Shown one piece after another: positions 16,283 to 23,068 of a DNA stretch of 32,272 nt. This DNA is from Gammaproteobacteria bacterium (GTDB lineage: Bacteria; Pseudomonadota; Gammaproteobacteria; Pseudomonadales; Halieaceae), in contig JAUIIQ010000015.1 in NCBI GenBank assembly GCA_030431585.1, positions 1 to 32,272 on the forward strand, given 5' to 3'. The notes below the pieces were generated by a model. It searched no databases. It was given only the letters and a program-made list of their open reading frames with translations, and was not told where the DNA came from. Every line of letters begins with the position of its first letter. The first letter of the stretch is position 1. Both the position numbers and the translations under genes were made by a program.

Positions 16283-16729
16283 CTACTCCCCTACCAGCTC
16301 GAAACCGGCAATATCAGTAATGAAGCCCACGGTTTCATCTGCCCAGCGCGCTCGCACACGGCTGCCACAACGTATGTCACTTTCATCTTTGGCTCGCACC
16401 CAGTGCACCATGGGCACGTCAGCACCATCCAGGCGAATCATTGCCCAGGCAAAGGGCTGTGATGAGGGGTGAGCTTCGCGTGGGTGTTTCACCCAGGCCC
16501 AGCTGACCACTTCACCCTCGTCGCTCACGTCCACGAACTCACTCAGCGCTTCTGCCGTATCCGGGTCGTACTCCATGGGCGGCACGACGACGCGACCATC
16601 GCTGGCCCGGATGCCGACAATCTGCTGATCACGCAACCCGGTAAGAAACCGCCCGACCACAGGTCCGGTGGAGCGGGTATAGGTATAACCAAGCTCAAAC
16701 GCCTGGTTGAGAATCTCTGACTCTGGCAC
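16283..16729 (-). CDS. DUF35 OB-fold protein lacking the zinc-ribbon cysteines
   Basis: About 148 residues. The fold pattern matches the neighbouring DUF35 protein (N-terminal helix, GLRDQQIVGIRASDGRVVVPP, then an OB fold with VVSWAWVKHPREAH and GSRVRARWADE), but the ribbon has no cysteines at all, so it cannot hold zinc in the usual way. The start is probably GTG 16729, 10 nt after a strong AAGGAG; an ATG at 16753 lies upstream of that ribosome site and only about 9 nt from the predicted transcription start. It is the first gene of the eight-gene operon. I infer that a zinc-bearing and a zinc-free DUF35 protein pair with the two Ltp proteins as a heteromeric complex. Confidence 0.88.
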   Translation of the reverse strand: MPESEILNQAFELGYTYTRSTGPVVGRFLTGLRDQQIVGIRASDGRVVVPPMEYDPDTAEALSEFVDVSDEGEVVSWAWVKHPREAHPSSQPFAWAMIRLDGADVPMVHWVRAKDESDIRCGSRVRARWADETVGFITDIAGFELVGE

Positions 16730-16768
16730 GGCCTGCACTCTCCTTAACAACATGAACTAACACTAACC

Positions 16769-16797
16769 AGTATCAGAGGGATGACTTTTTCGCTCAA
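16769..16797 (-). promoter_or_regulatory. Candidate sigma-70 promoter of the DUF35-Ltp-FadD-Ech operon
   Basis: On the minus strand TTGAGC (16797-16792) and GATACT (16774-16769) are spaced 17 bp. Each matches four of six consensus bases. Transcription would start near 16762, giving a leader of about 33 nt to GTG 16729 with AAGGAG in it. Predicted only. Confidence 0.4.
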
Positions 16798-16828
16798 TGA
16801 CCCATCTAATCAAACGTCAGTGACTTTT
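16782..16828. repeat. Direct repeat TGACTTTT, possible operator
   Basis: TGACTTTT occurs at 16782-16789, inside the spacer of the predicted operon promoter, and at 16821-16828, 39 bp apart, in the divergent region between the DUF35 operon and the dioxygenase gene. The remaining sequence (16754-16932) shows only a CATAAT box at 16896-16901 that could serve the dioxygenase. Confidence 0.3.
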
Positions 16829-16932
16829 CAGATCATTATGGTGAACCGCGCGGGGATTACCCGAGATAAGGTATGGCAGCCGCGCGCGAATCGCTCATAA
16901 TGCCGCCATACACAAGCAAGCAGGAGATAAGC

Positions 16933-17838
16933 ATGTCCGTTTCAGCTTCAGGTTATCTGCGCATAGGCGCTTCCGATGTAGACGCATGGATGGATTTCGG
17001 CACGGGTGTGCTGGGTTTGATGGATGCGAACCGCGCAGATGCCGCCGGGGCGCGGTTTCTGCGTATGGACGATCACCCCTTCCGGCTGATGATAGAACCG
17101 GCGGAAACCGATGGGCTGCTGGCTACCGGCCTGGAGTTTCCCTCGGAGGATGCCTGGCAGCGCACTTGCGAGGCGGTGACAGAGAGCGGGCAGAACCTCG
17201 TGCAGGGCTCAGCAGAAGAGGCGAAACGGCGCGGCGTAACCGCCTTCGCCACTACCTCGGACCCGGCCGGCAACACCCTTGAGCTGTTCTGGGGCCGGGA
17301 ACTGGACTATACCCCTCTGGTGTCACCGCAAGGCGTTCCCGGCTTCGTCACCACCTACCGCCAGACCGGTGACCTGGGGTTTGGTCACCTGGTGTTACCG
17401 GCTCCTGACATCGACGCGGCTGCAGCCTTTTACACGGACATTATCGGTATGGGGCTTACTGACACCCTTTATCCTTCCGGTATGGAAGGCGTGAAAATCC
17501 AGTTCTACCATGCCAATAATCCGCGTCAGCACTCGCTGGCACTGTTTAACGGGCCACACCCTCTGGGGGTAGTCCATATTATGGTTGAAGTGGAAACCAT
17601 GGATGAAGTGGGACATGCCATGGACAGGGCCAAAGCTGCCGGATCGCATTTCCTGGCGACCCTGGGTCGCCATATCAATGACAATATGTGCTCCGTCTAC
17701 CTGCTGGCTCCGGGCGGCATCGCGGTGGAGTTTGGCTATGACGGAATGCTGATAGACTGGGAAACTCATGTTGCCACGGTCAGCACAGAGGGCGACCTGT
17801 GGGGGCATGAATACAGCTTCCCGGGCCTGAACGACTGA
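16933..17838 (+). CDS. Extradiol ring-cleavage dioxygenase, BphC/HsaC type (VOC superfamily)
   Basis: 301 residues with two VOC (glyoxalase-like) domains, the usual size of type I extradiol dioxygenases that open catechols next to the hydroxyls using Fe(II). All active-site residues are present and spaced as in BphC: metal ligands H152 (GFGHLVL), H215 (GVVHIMVEV) and E266 (AVEFGYDG); second-sphere H200 (RQHSLAL), H247 (GRHINDN) and Y256 (SVYLLAP). In steroid degradation HsaC/TesB cleaves the catecholic A ring; in other pathways relatives cleave dihydroxybiphenyl. ATG 16933 follows AGGAG by 6 nt; an upstream in-frame ATG at 16873 has no ribosome site. It is divergent from the Ltp operon, and no hydrolase for the cleaved product lies beside it. 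Confidence 0.92.
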   Translation: MSVSASGYLRIGASDVDAWMDFGTGVLGLMDANRADAAGARFLRMDDHPFRLMIEPAETDGLLATGLEFPSEDAWQRTCEAVTESGQNLVQGSAEEAKRRGVTAFATTSDPAGNTLELFWGRELDYTPLVSPQGVPGFVTTYRQTGDLGFGHLVLPAPDIDAAAAFYTDIIGMGLTDTLYPSGMEGVKIQFYHANNPRQHSLALFNGPHPLGVVHIMVEVETMDEVGHAMDRAKAAGSHFLATLGRHINDNMCSVYLLAPGGIAVEFGYDGMLIDWETHVATVSTEGDLWGHEYSFPGLND

Positions 17839-17866
17839 TCACCAACGGCCCGCTGTTAGCCATCAG

Positions 17867-17885
17867 GCCCGGCTCGCCACCGGGC
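17867..17885. terminator. Weak hairpin at convergent junction
   Basis: GCCCGG and CCGGGC flank a 7-nt loop between the dioxygenase stop and the solute-binding protein stop. No U-tract follows on either strand, so termination is uncertain. Confidence 0.3.
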
Positions 17886-17926
17886 GCAGCTGATATCCTC
17901 TTGATATGAGAGAGACCTGTACCAGC

Positions 17927-18691
17927 TCACTTCACCTCCACCGTAACCGGAATCCAGCGGTTGAGTATGTACTGCAGCGTGCCGTTGGCCTGCATCAGTG
18001 CCAGTGCCCGGTTCAGCTCGGCTGCCAGGGCGTCATTGTCTTTTGCCACAGCCCAGGCCAGCATCTCCTCGGTAAGTGGTGAATAGAGACTGATCAAGTC
18101 TTCATTCTCCATGCCATTGGCTAATTGCCAACTGGTTGGTGCATCGTGAACGTAGAGATCGATCACGTCGTTGCGCAACGCCCGGAAAGCCTCATCCGGG
18201 TTGGCGAAAAAGCTGAGCTTTGCGTCTTTCAGCTCGCGCTCGGCAAAGGCTGCGCCGGTGGTGCCAGGCTCCACGCCTATACGCACGTCCTCCCGGTAGA
18301 CTGACCAGGGCTGGGAGAAGCGACCGATCTTGCTCCTGTGCAGAATGGCCATCTGGCCCACCAACAGATAAGCCTCGGTGAACTGCAGCTGCTGGCTGCG
18401 CTGAGCCGTCACACTGAGACCGGACATGATCACATCCACCTTTCCGGACTGTACCGCGGGAATCAACTCGTCAAATGGCAACTCCACTATTTGCGTGCGA
18501 CGCGAGAGGATCTCTCCCACCGCCCTGGCGTTGTCCGCCTCTATACCGAGATAGCGTCCATCCTGCTTGAAGCTCAAAGGTGGGTAATCGGCGGACATGC
18601 CTACCTTTAGCACCTCGTCGGCCGGGACTGAAACACTGCTCAGCAACAGGCACACCACCAGCAACCCACGCCGCATTATTCTTCCACTCAC
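17927..18691 (-). CDS. Periplasmic family-3 solute-binding protein, orphan
   Basis: 254 residues of the amino-acid/polar-solute binding fold (SBP_bac_3). A signal peptide (MRRGLLVVCLLLSSVSVPA) is cleaved near residue 24-26; then come VGMSADYPPLSF, GIEADNARAVGEIL, VDVIMSGLSVTAQRSQQLQFTE and GVEPGTTGAAFAERE, all typical of the family. GTG 18691 is 7 nt after GGAGG, better than the internal ATG at 18676. No permease or ATPase gene is adjacent, so it may serve a distant ABC transporter or act as a stand-alone sensor. The ligand is unknown. It is divergent from ybjN and seems unrelated to the catabolic genes. Confidence 0.9.
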   Translation of the reverse strand: MSGRIMRRGLLVVCLLLSSVSVPADEVLKVGMSADYPPLSFKQDGRYLGIEADNARAVGEILSRRTQIVELPFDELIPAVQSGKVDVIMSGLSVTAQRSQQLQFTEAYLLVGQMAILHRSKIGRFSQPWSVYREDVRIGVEPGTTGAAFAERELKDAKLSFFANPDEAFRALRNDVIDLYVHDAPTSWQLANGMENEDLISLYSPLTEEMLAWAVAKDNDALAAELNRALALMQANGTLQYILNRWIPVTVEVK

Positions 18692-18781
18692 TCTGCACCC
18701 TCCGTCATGATTGTCACGACTCTATCACCGGTTACGTAAAGGCCAAGTAAATTTTACCGCGCCCGGCCAGCTCGTCTTCGC

Positions 18782-18810
18782 TTGGGACGCACAGCCTTCT
18801 GCCGTAGAAT
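18782..18810 (+). promoter_or_regulatory. Candidate sigma-70 promoter of ybjN
   Basis: TTGGGA (18782-18787) and TAGAAT (18805-18810) are 17 bp apart, matching four and five of six consensus bases. Transcription would begin near 18817, 25 nt before the ATG at 18842, which rules out the in-frame TTG at 18782 as the start. An 8-bp palindrome TTACGTAA lies upstream in the divergent region. Confidence 0.5.
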
Positions 18811-18841
18811 GGCGGGATTCGGGGTGAGGATTGTTAACGAC

Positions 18842-19312
18842 ATGAGCTCAGTGCAGGACATCAGTAGAGCCACGGTGGAACACTGGCTGGCCGATTCGCG
18901 CGTGGAGTACTACACCTGCGACCGCTGCGAAGGCCTGCACCTGCGTACGCTGCAGGAAACCGAGGGAGTGATAGACAGCCGGCTCTTCCTGGAACCCTGG
19001 GGCTTGCTGCTGACGACAGAACTGGAAATCCGCCCTATGGCCCTGCTACCGCTGGCTGCTGATCTGGGGCGCCTGAACATGGACTATCCCACGCTGAAAC
19101 TGTTCCAGGACGTGGTAGATGATGCCACACCGCAGTTAGTTGCCGCCGGCATCCAGCTGGGAGGAGCTGGCCTGTGCCTCGAACAGTTTGCCGGCTTCGT
19201 CGCCAGCACCGTCACGGCGACGCGCCAGCTGGCCGCCGAGTGTCTGCAGTTGAATTACCTGTTTGCCGAGGCAGACACAGATATTGCCCCGGGCTCACGC
19301 GCCCTCCACTAG
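18842..19312 (+). CDS. ybjN: YbjN-domain protein
   Basis: 156 residues, close to E. coli YbjN (158). Shared stretches include the N-terminal helix ending VEHWLADSRVEYYTCDRC, GLHLRTLQ, VRP/IRP followed by LLPLAADLGRLN, and LEQFAGFV. The fold is like type III secretion chaperones (YbjN domain). In E. coli it is an effector of stress tolerance and motility with no known enzymatic activity. The CDRC pair near the start matches the CDNC of the E. coli protein. GAGGA lies 11 nt before ATG 18842. It is a single gene, divergent from the solute-binding protein and convergent with the SDR gene. Confidence 0.88.
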   Translation: MSSVQDISRATVEHWLADSRVEYYTCDRCEGLHLRTLQETEGVIDSRLFLEPWGLLLTTELEIRPMALLPLAADLGRLNMDYPTLKLFQDVVDDATPQLVAAGIQLGGAGLCLEQFAGFVASTVTATRQLAAECLQLNYLFAEADTDIAPGSRALH

Positions 19313-19320
19313 TGTCCTGT

Positions 19321-19354
19321 CCGGTTAATTCGTTGTATTTCAGAGCCTAACCGG
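19321..19354. repeat. Inverted repeat CCGGTTA / TAACCGG at a convergent junction
   Basis: Perfect 7-bp arms separated by 20 nt span the gap between the ybjN and SDR stops and include the SDR stop codon. It could fold as a long-loop hairpin in either transcript; there is no U-tract. Confidence 0.3.
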
Positions 19355-20189
19355 CATTCAAGCGGTTTAAACCGAAACGCCTGGTCATCAAGGCATCGAA
19401 TGCACGCAGCGAAAGCAGCTTTTTCAGCGCAACAAACTGCACGCTGCCTTTACCACCACGAATTATCGCCGGCGGATTATCGCGTAAAAGCTTGTCCACC
19501 ACGGGCCTGATGAATTCATCGGTAGGCGTAGCGTTCTGCTGTCCGGCCTGGGCCCGGGCGCGCACGCCCTCCTCCAGGCTCTTGTAGAGCGAGTCCGCAG
19601 GGAGACGAATCCCCTCCTCCGCATGGTCACCAAAGGACGAACGCACACCGCCCGGCTGAATTGTGATGGTGCGGATACCCAGGGGCGCCACTTCCATGCG
19701 CAGGGCATCCGTCAGCGAATGCAGGCAAGCCTTGCTGGAGCAATAGGCTCCCGCAAACGGGGTAGTAAACAAGCCGACTATACTGCCCACGTTGACTACC
19801 TCGGCTTTACCGTGGGCGGCTACGGCTGAGCGCAACAGGCCAACGGCGGCCCGCGTTACTGCGACGGGGGCAATAACATTGGTTTCATACTGCTTGCGCA
19901 AGTCCTCTCTGCTCAGGTCGAGAATGGCGCCGACCTGGGAAAAACCGGCATTATTCACCAGCATATCCAGATGCCCCACATCTTCCTGCAGTCTGGCCAT
20001 GGCAGCGGCAATGCTCTGGTCGTCGTTGACATCCAGCGCGAGCGTATTGAGCCCTGCCTGCGCCAGCGACTGCAAAGTCTCCGGACGCCTGGCGGTAGCG
20101 TAGACGCGCAGCCCGCGAGCATGCAGTTCCAGCGCGAGACTGCGGCCGATGCCACTGGAGCATCCTGTTATCAATACGGTCCTTTGCAC
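19347..20189 (-). CDS. Short-chain dehydrogenase/reductase
   Basis: 280 residues, classical SDR with NAD(P) site TGCSSGIG (8-15), NNAG (79-82), catalytic S136 (VVNVGSIVG) and YCSSK (Y149, K153). The motif TGCSSGIGRSLALEL and the C-terminal helices resemble the 17-beta-hydroxysteroid/retinol dehydrogenase-like SDRs, and an Arg at ATARR after strand 2 suggests NADP(H). It may oxidise or reduce a hydroxyl or keto group of the lipid substrate handled nearby (inference). GTG 20189 follows AAGGAG by 7 nt, a strong site. It is 36 bp downstream of the AraC gene on the same strand, probably one transcript. Confidence 0.93.
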   Translation of the reverse strand: MQRTVLITGCSSGIGRSLALELHARGLRVYATARRPETLQSLAQAGLNTLALDVNDDQSIAAAMARLQEDVGHLDMLVNNAGFSQVGAILDLSREDLRKQYETNVIAPVAVTRAAVGLLRSAVAAHGKAEVVNVGSIVGLFTTPFAGAYCSSKACLHSLTDALRMEVAPLGIRTITIQPGGVRSSFGDHAEEGIRLPADSLYKSLEEGVRARAQAGQQNATPTDEFIRPVVDKLLRDNPPAIIRGGKGSVQFVALKKLLSLRAFDALMTRRFGLNRLNAG

Positions 20190-20225
20190 TGCTTTTCTCC
20201 TTCCGTTGCTTGCTGCACTCGAGGC

Positions 20226-21245
20226 TCAGGCAGACCAGATGGCCTGCTTCGCCCACTGCCTTGGTGAGAGCCCATACCATTTGCGAAAACTGCGACTGAA
20301 AGCGCTCAGCTCACTGTAACCCAATACCAGCGCCAGTTGTGTCAGCGGCATATCCCCGCGACGCAGATGGAAGGTCGCAATTTCCCTACGCACGCTCTCC
20401 AGTATCTGGCGAAAACTGCTCTGCTCAAGTTCCAGCCGCGCTTGCAGGGTGCGGGTGGTCATAGCCAGCGCCTGCGCTACCCGTGGCAGAGTGCACTCAC
20501 CCGTGGGCAGTAGCCGACGCACCATATCCTCAACCAGCAGCGCTGCAGAGCGGGCGTCCCCCTCCGTCTTGTCGGTGAGATAACTGCCCAGCGCTAAACG
20601 CAGCTCATCGCTGCGCCCCTGCAGCGGCATTTGCAGGTAACGCAAATTCATGTGCAATTCCAGCTCTCCGGAGCTGGAGCTGAAACCCACTCGGTCAGCA
20701 GGCAACTCGCCGAAAACCGAGACATCGGCGGGTTTGGTGTAAGGAAAGACAATTTGATCAGCGCGGAACCCGGGACCACAAAACTGGCGCATGATGTTGC
20801 AGGTAATGCCTGCAGCAACATCGTAAACCTGGCGGGCACCGGCCTGGTCGTTACGCGGAATGCTATAAGTGATCATCGCTGCATGTGGGTAGCGGTGAAC
20901 GCGCGCGCGGCCATAGGTATCGTGTATACGGTAGAAGTGTGACAGGGTTTGCCAGGCGGCGCCTACCGTCTCCGCCTGCGTCATAATGAGGCCGACTGTA
21001 CCCAGGGTTTCGGCGTTGCCACGACGCGCCATCAGCAGCCCGAAATGCGGTGTCGCGGTGGCCGCCGCCGCGTGCGCCATCAAGCGTATATAACTGGCAT
21101 AAGGCAGATAGGTGCCCGGGATGCTCGTGACCTCGGGGGCCACATCTACTGCGTGCATCAGCGCCTGGGCATCACCTCCCAGGTATTCCACGGTGGAGGC
21201 GAAATGTTCCAGCACGCCTCCACGAATATAGGATTGGAAAGGCAT
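20226..21245 (-). CDS. AraC-family transcriptional regulator (arabinose-binding-domain type)
   Basis: 339 residues. Residues 20-210 form the large sensor domain (Arabinose_bd/OruR-type) with GTVGLIMTQAETVGAAW and FSSSSGELELHMNLRYL; residues 245-335 carry the AraC double HTH (LPRVAQALAMTTRTLQARLE and LTQLALVLGYSELSAFSRSFRKW) and the terminal LSPRQW. I start at ATG 21245 with AGAGG just upstream; the longer reading from 21335 would run through the operator. Ligands for this branch are often amino acids, fatty acids or steroids. It is divergent from a long-chain CoA ligase and upstream of an SDR, which are its likely targets, with a 21-bp-period direct repeat in the spacer. Confidence 0.93.
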   Translation of the reverse strand: MPFQSYIRGGVLEHFASTVEYLGGDAQALMHAVDVAPEVTSIPGTYLPYASYIRLMAHAAAATATPHFGLLMARRGNAETLGTVGLIMTQAETVGAAWQTLSHFYRIHDTYGRARVHRYPHAAMITYSIPRNDQAGARQVYDVAAGITCNIMRQFCGPGFRADQIVFPYTKPADVSVFGELPADRVGFSSSSGELELHMNLRYLQMPLQGRSDELRLALGSYLTDKTEGDARSAALLVEDMVRRLLPTGECTLPRVAQALAMTTRTLQARLELEQSSFRQILESVRREIATFHLRRGDMPLTQLALVLGYSELSAFSRSFRKWYGLSPRQWAKQAIWSA

Positions 21246-21271
21246 AGGCCTCTCTGCTGACCAGGAGTTTG

Positions 21272-21305
21272 CGCAAATTGTCAAAAGAACAACGCAAAAT
21301 GTCAA
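21272..21305 (-). promoter_or_regulatory. AraC-type operator (21-bp-period direct repeat) overlapping the regulator's own promoter
   Basis: CGCAAATTGTCAA (21272-21284) and CGCAAAATGTCAA (21293-21305) match at 12 of 13 bases and start 21 bp apart, the spacing of two AraC-family half-sites on one helix face. Read on the minus strand, TTGACA (21305-21300) with GACAAT (21282-21277) 17 bp on makes a fair sigma-70 promoter for the AraC gene, so binding would cover the promoter and suggests autoregulation. Confidence 0.6.
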
Positions 21306-21332
21306 GCGGTGCTCTGTTTCACACCTACACTT

Positions 21333-21347
21333 CATTGCAACGCAATG
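21333..21347. promoter_or_regulatory. Inverted repeat CATTGC-AAC-GCAATG upstream of the CoA ligase
   Basis: Perfect 6-bp arms around a 3-bp centre lie 43 bp before the ligase start codon, in the expected -35 zone of its promoter (a TACGAT box lies at 21356-21361). It could bind a second, dimeric regulator. Confidence 0.35.
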
Positions 21348-21389
21348 CGTGTCAGTACGATAAGTCGAATCATAAAGGAGCCGTCAGTC

Positions 21390-23036
21390 ATGAGTAGCGC
21401 CGTCGCAACACCACTGGACATGTTTTACCGCTGGGAGGCGGAGACCCCCGATAAAGTCTTCCTGCGTCAACCCAGCAATCTCCAATGGAGCGAGTACACC
21501 TGGGCAGAGGTGGCCGACCGGGTGCGCCGCATAGCGGCATTCCTCACCGCAAAAGACTTTCCCACGGGCAGCCGTATCGGAATCTGGTCTTCCAACAGCA
21601 TGGACTGGCCTATTGTAGATCTGGCTATCATGCTGGCCGGCCACATCAGCGTGCCCATCTACCCGGGGCAGGATGTTGATTCCGCCGCCTATATTTTCGG
21701 CCACTCCGAGGCAGTGCTGGTGTTCTGTGGCGACTTCGACCAGCATGCCCGCGCCGCAGAGGCATTGCCCGACAATATTGAGACCGTGGCCATGCTTGGC
21801 TGCAAGATCGAGACCGACAGCAGCCTCCCTGCAATTTACAAGGATTTCCAGCCCTTCACCGGCTCACCTACCCCGGCGGCAGAGGATATCTTCACCATCA
21901 TCTACACGTCAGGCACCACGGGAAATCCCAAGGGAGTAATGCATATGTTCCAGACGCCTGGCCACGTCGTGCCGGGACTGGCAAAAGCATTTCGGCTGGA
22001 CGAAGGACCGAATGACTTCTTTTCATTCCTGCCCATGTCACATGCGGCAGAGCGCATTGTGGTAGAGATGTGCAGCCTTTACGCGAACGCCAGTATTTCT
22101 TTCTCCGAGGGGCTGGAGACATTTGCCGAAGAAATTCGCTCGGTGCAACCGACATTATTCTTCGCGGTACCGCGCCTGTGGGTAAAGTTCAAGGAAGGCG
22201 TAGACGCAAAACTGCCGCCCGCCGCGCAGGCATCGCTGACCGCGGAACAGAAATCGGGCATAGCCAGCATGCTGGGCCTGGCCCGCGCGCGGTTTATTCT
22301 CACGGGCTCTGCACCCTGCCCCCGTGATGTACAGGACTGGTTCCTCAATATGGGCATTGCCCTGCGCGACGGGTATGGCATGACCGAAAACTTTATTCAC
22401 GGCATCGCCTGGACCAAGGACGACCAGCCAATATCGGGCTGTGTGGGTCAGCCCATGGACGAGTCAGTGCAAGTGCGACTATCAGACAGTGGTGAGATCC
22501 AGTTCAGGAGTAAAGGCCTGATGAAAGGCTACTACCTGAACCCGGAGAAAACCCAGGAGGTGTTTGACGGTGATTGGTACTGTACCGGCGACTCAGGCAA
22601 ATTTGACGAGGATGGCAACCTGTGGGTGACCGGCCGCGTCAGCGAAGTATTCAAAACCTCAAAAGGCAAGTTTGTCGTACCCACGCGACTGGAAGTCCTG
22701 TTTGGCCGCGCCGCCTCGCTGGCACAGTTCTGCTGCATGGGTCACGGCATGGACCAGCCCATCGTCCTGGCGACCTTGTCGGAGCTTGGCTTGTCTCGCG
22801 ATCGCGAGACACTGCTTGCAGAGCTTGACTCGCTACTGGATGACATCAATAGCGAAGTCCCTGCTCACGAACGGGTGTCCCACCTGTTCATCACCGACGA
22901 ATGGACCATAGAGAACGCGCTGCTGACGCCCACCATGAAACTCAAGCGCAAGCAGATCGAGGATCACTACCGCGAGCAGGTGCAGCAACGACTGGATCAG
23001 GGCCGTATTCACTTACTGAACCAGGCAAGTGCCTAG
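21390..23036 (+). CDS. Long-chain acyl-CoA synthetase (AMP-binding, LACS type)
   Basis: 548 residues. The adenylating P-loop is YTSGTTGNPKGV (172-183), followed by LPMSHAAERIV, DGYGMTEN, YCTGDSGKFDEDG and the hinge GRVSEVFKTSKGKFV; the last is the gate-type motif of the long-chain (FadD15/FAA) subfamily rather than of the short-chain group. The catalytic lysine lies in LTPTMKLKRKQIEDHY near the C-terminus. Likely substrates are long-chain or bulky hydrophobic acids. ATG 21390 follows AAGGAG by 9 nt. Its divergent partner is the AraC regulator, which probably controls it. It differs clearly from the FadD19-like ligase of the main operon. Confidence 0.94.
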   Translation: MSSAVATPLDMFYRWEAETPDKVFLRQPSNLQWSEYTWAEVADRVRRIAAFLTAKDFPTGSRIGIWSSNSMDWPIVDLAIMLAGHISVPIYPGQDVDSAAYIFGHSEAVLVFCGDFDQHARAAEALPDNIETVAMLGCKIETDSSLPAIYKDFQPFTGSPTPAAEDIFTIIYTSGTTGNPKGVMHMFQTPGHVVPGLAKAFRLDEGPNDFFSFLPMSHAAERIVVEMCSLYANASISFSEGLETFAEEIRSVQPTLFFAVPRLWVKFKEGVDAKLPPAAQASLTAEQKSGIASMLGLARARFILTGSAPCPRDVQDWFLNMGIALRDGYGMTENFIHGIAWTKDDQPISGCVGQPMDESVQVRLSDSGEIQFRSKGLMKGYYLNPEKTQEVFDGDWYCTGDSGKFDEDGNLWVTGRVSEVFKTSKGKFVVPTRLEVLFGRAASLAQFCCMGHGMDQPIVLATLSELGLSRDRETLLAELDSLLDDINSEVPAHERVSHLFITDEWTIENALLTPTMKLKRKQIEDHYREQVQQRLDQGRIHLLNQASA

Positions 23037-23050
23037 TAACCGGGGAATGC

Positions 23051-23068
23051 ACTGTTACCGCTAACAGT
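23051..23068. terminator. Perfect hairpin between convergent ligase and NTF2-like genes
   Basis: ACTGTTA-CCGC-TAACAGT, a 7-bp stem with 4-nt loop, covers the stop of the NTF2-like gene and lies 15 bp beyond the ligase stop. Neither strand shows a run of U after the stem, so it may protect or end transcripts with Rho. Confidence 0.4.

Noticed and set aside
16873-16932. N-terminal extension of the dioxygenase from ATG 16873
   Set aside because: No ribosome site precedes it, while AGGAG stands correctly before ATG 16933 and the protein then has the family length.
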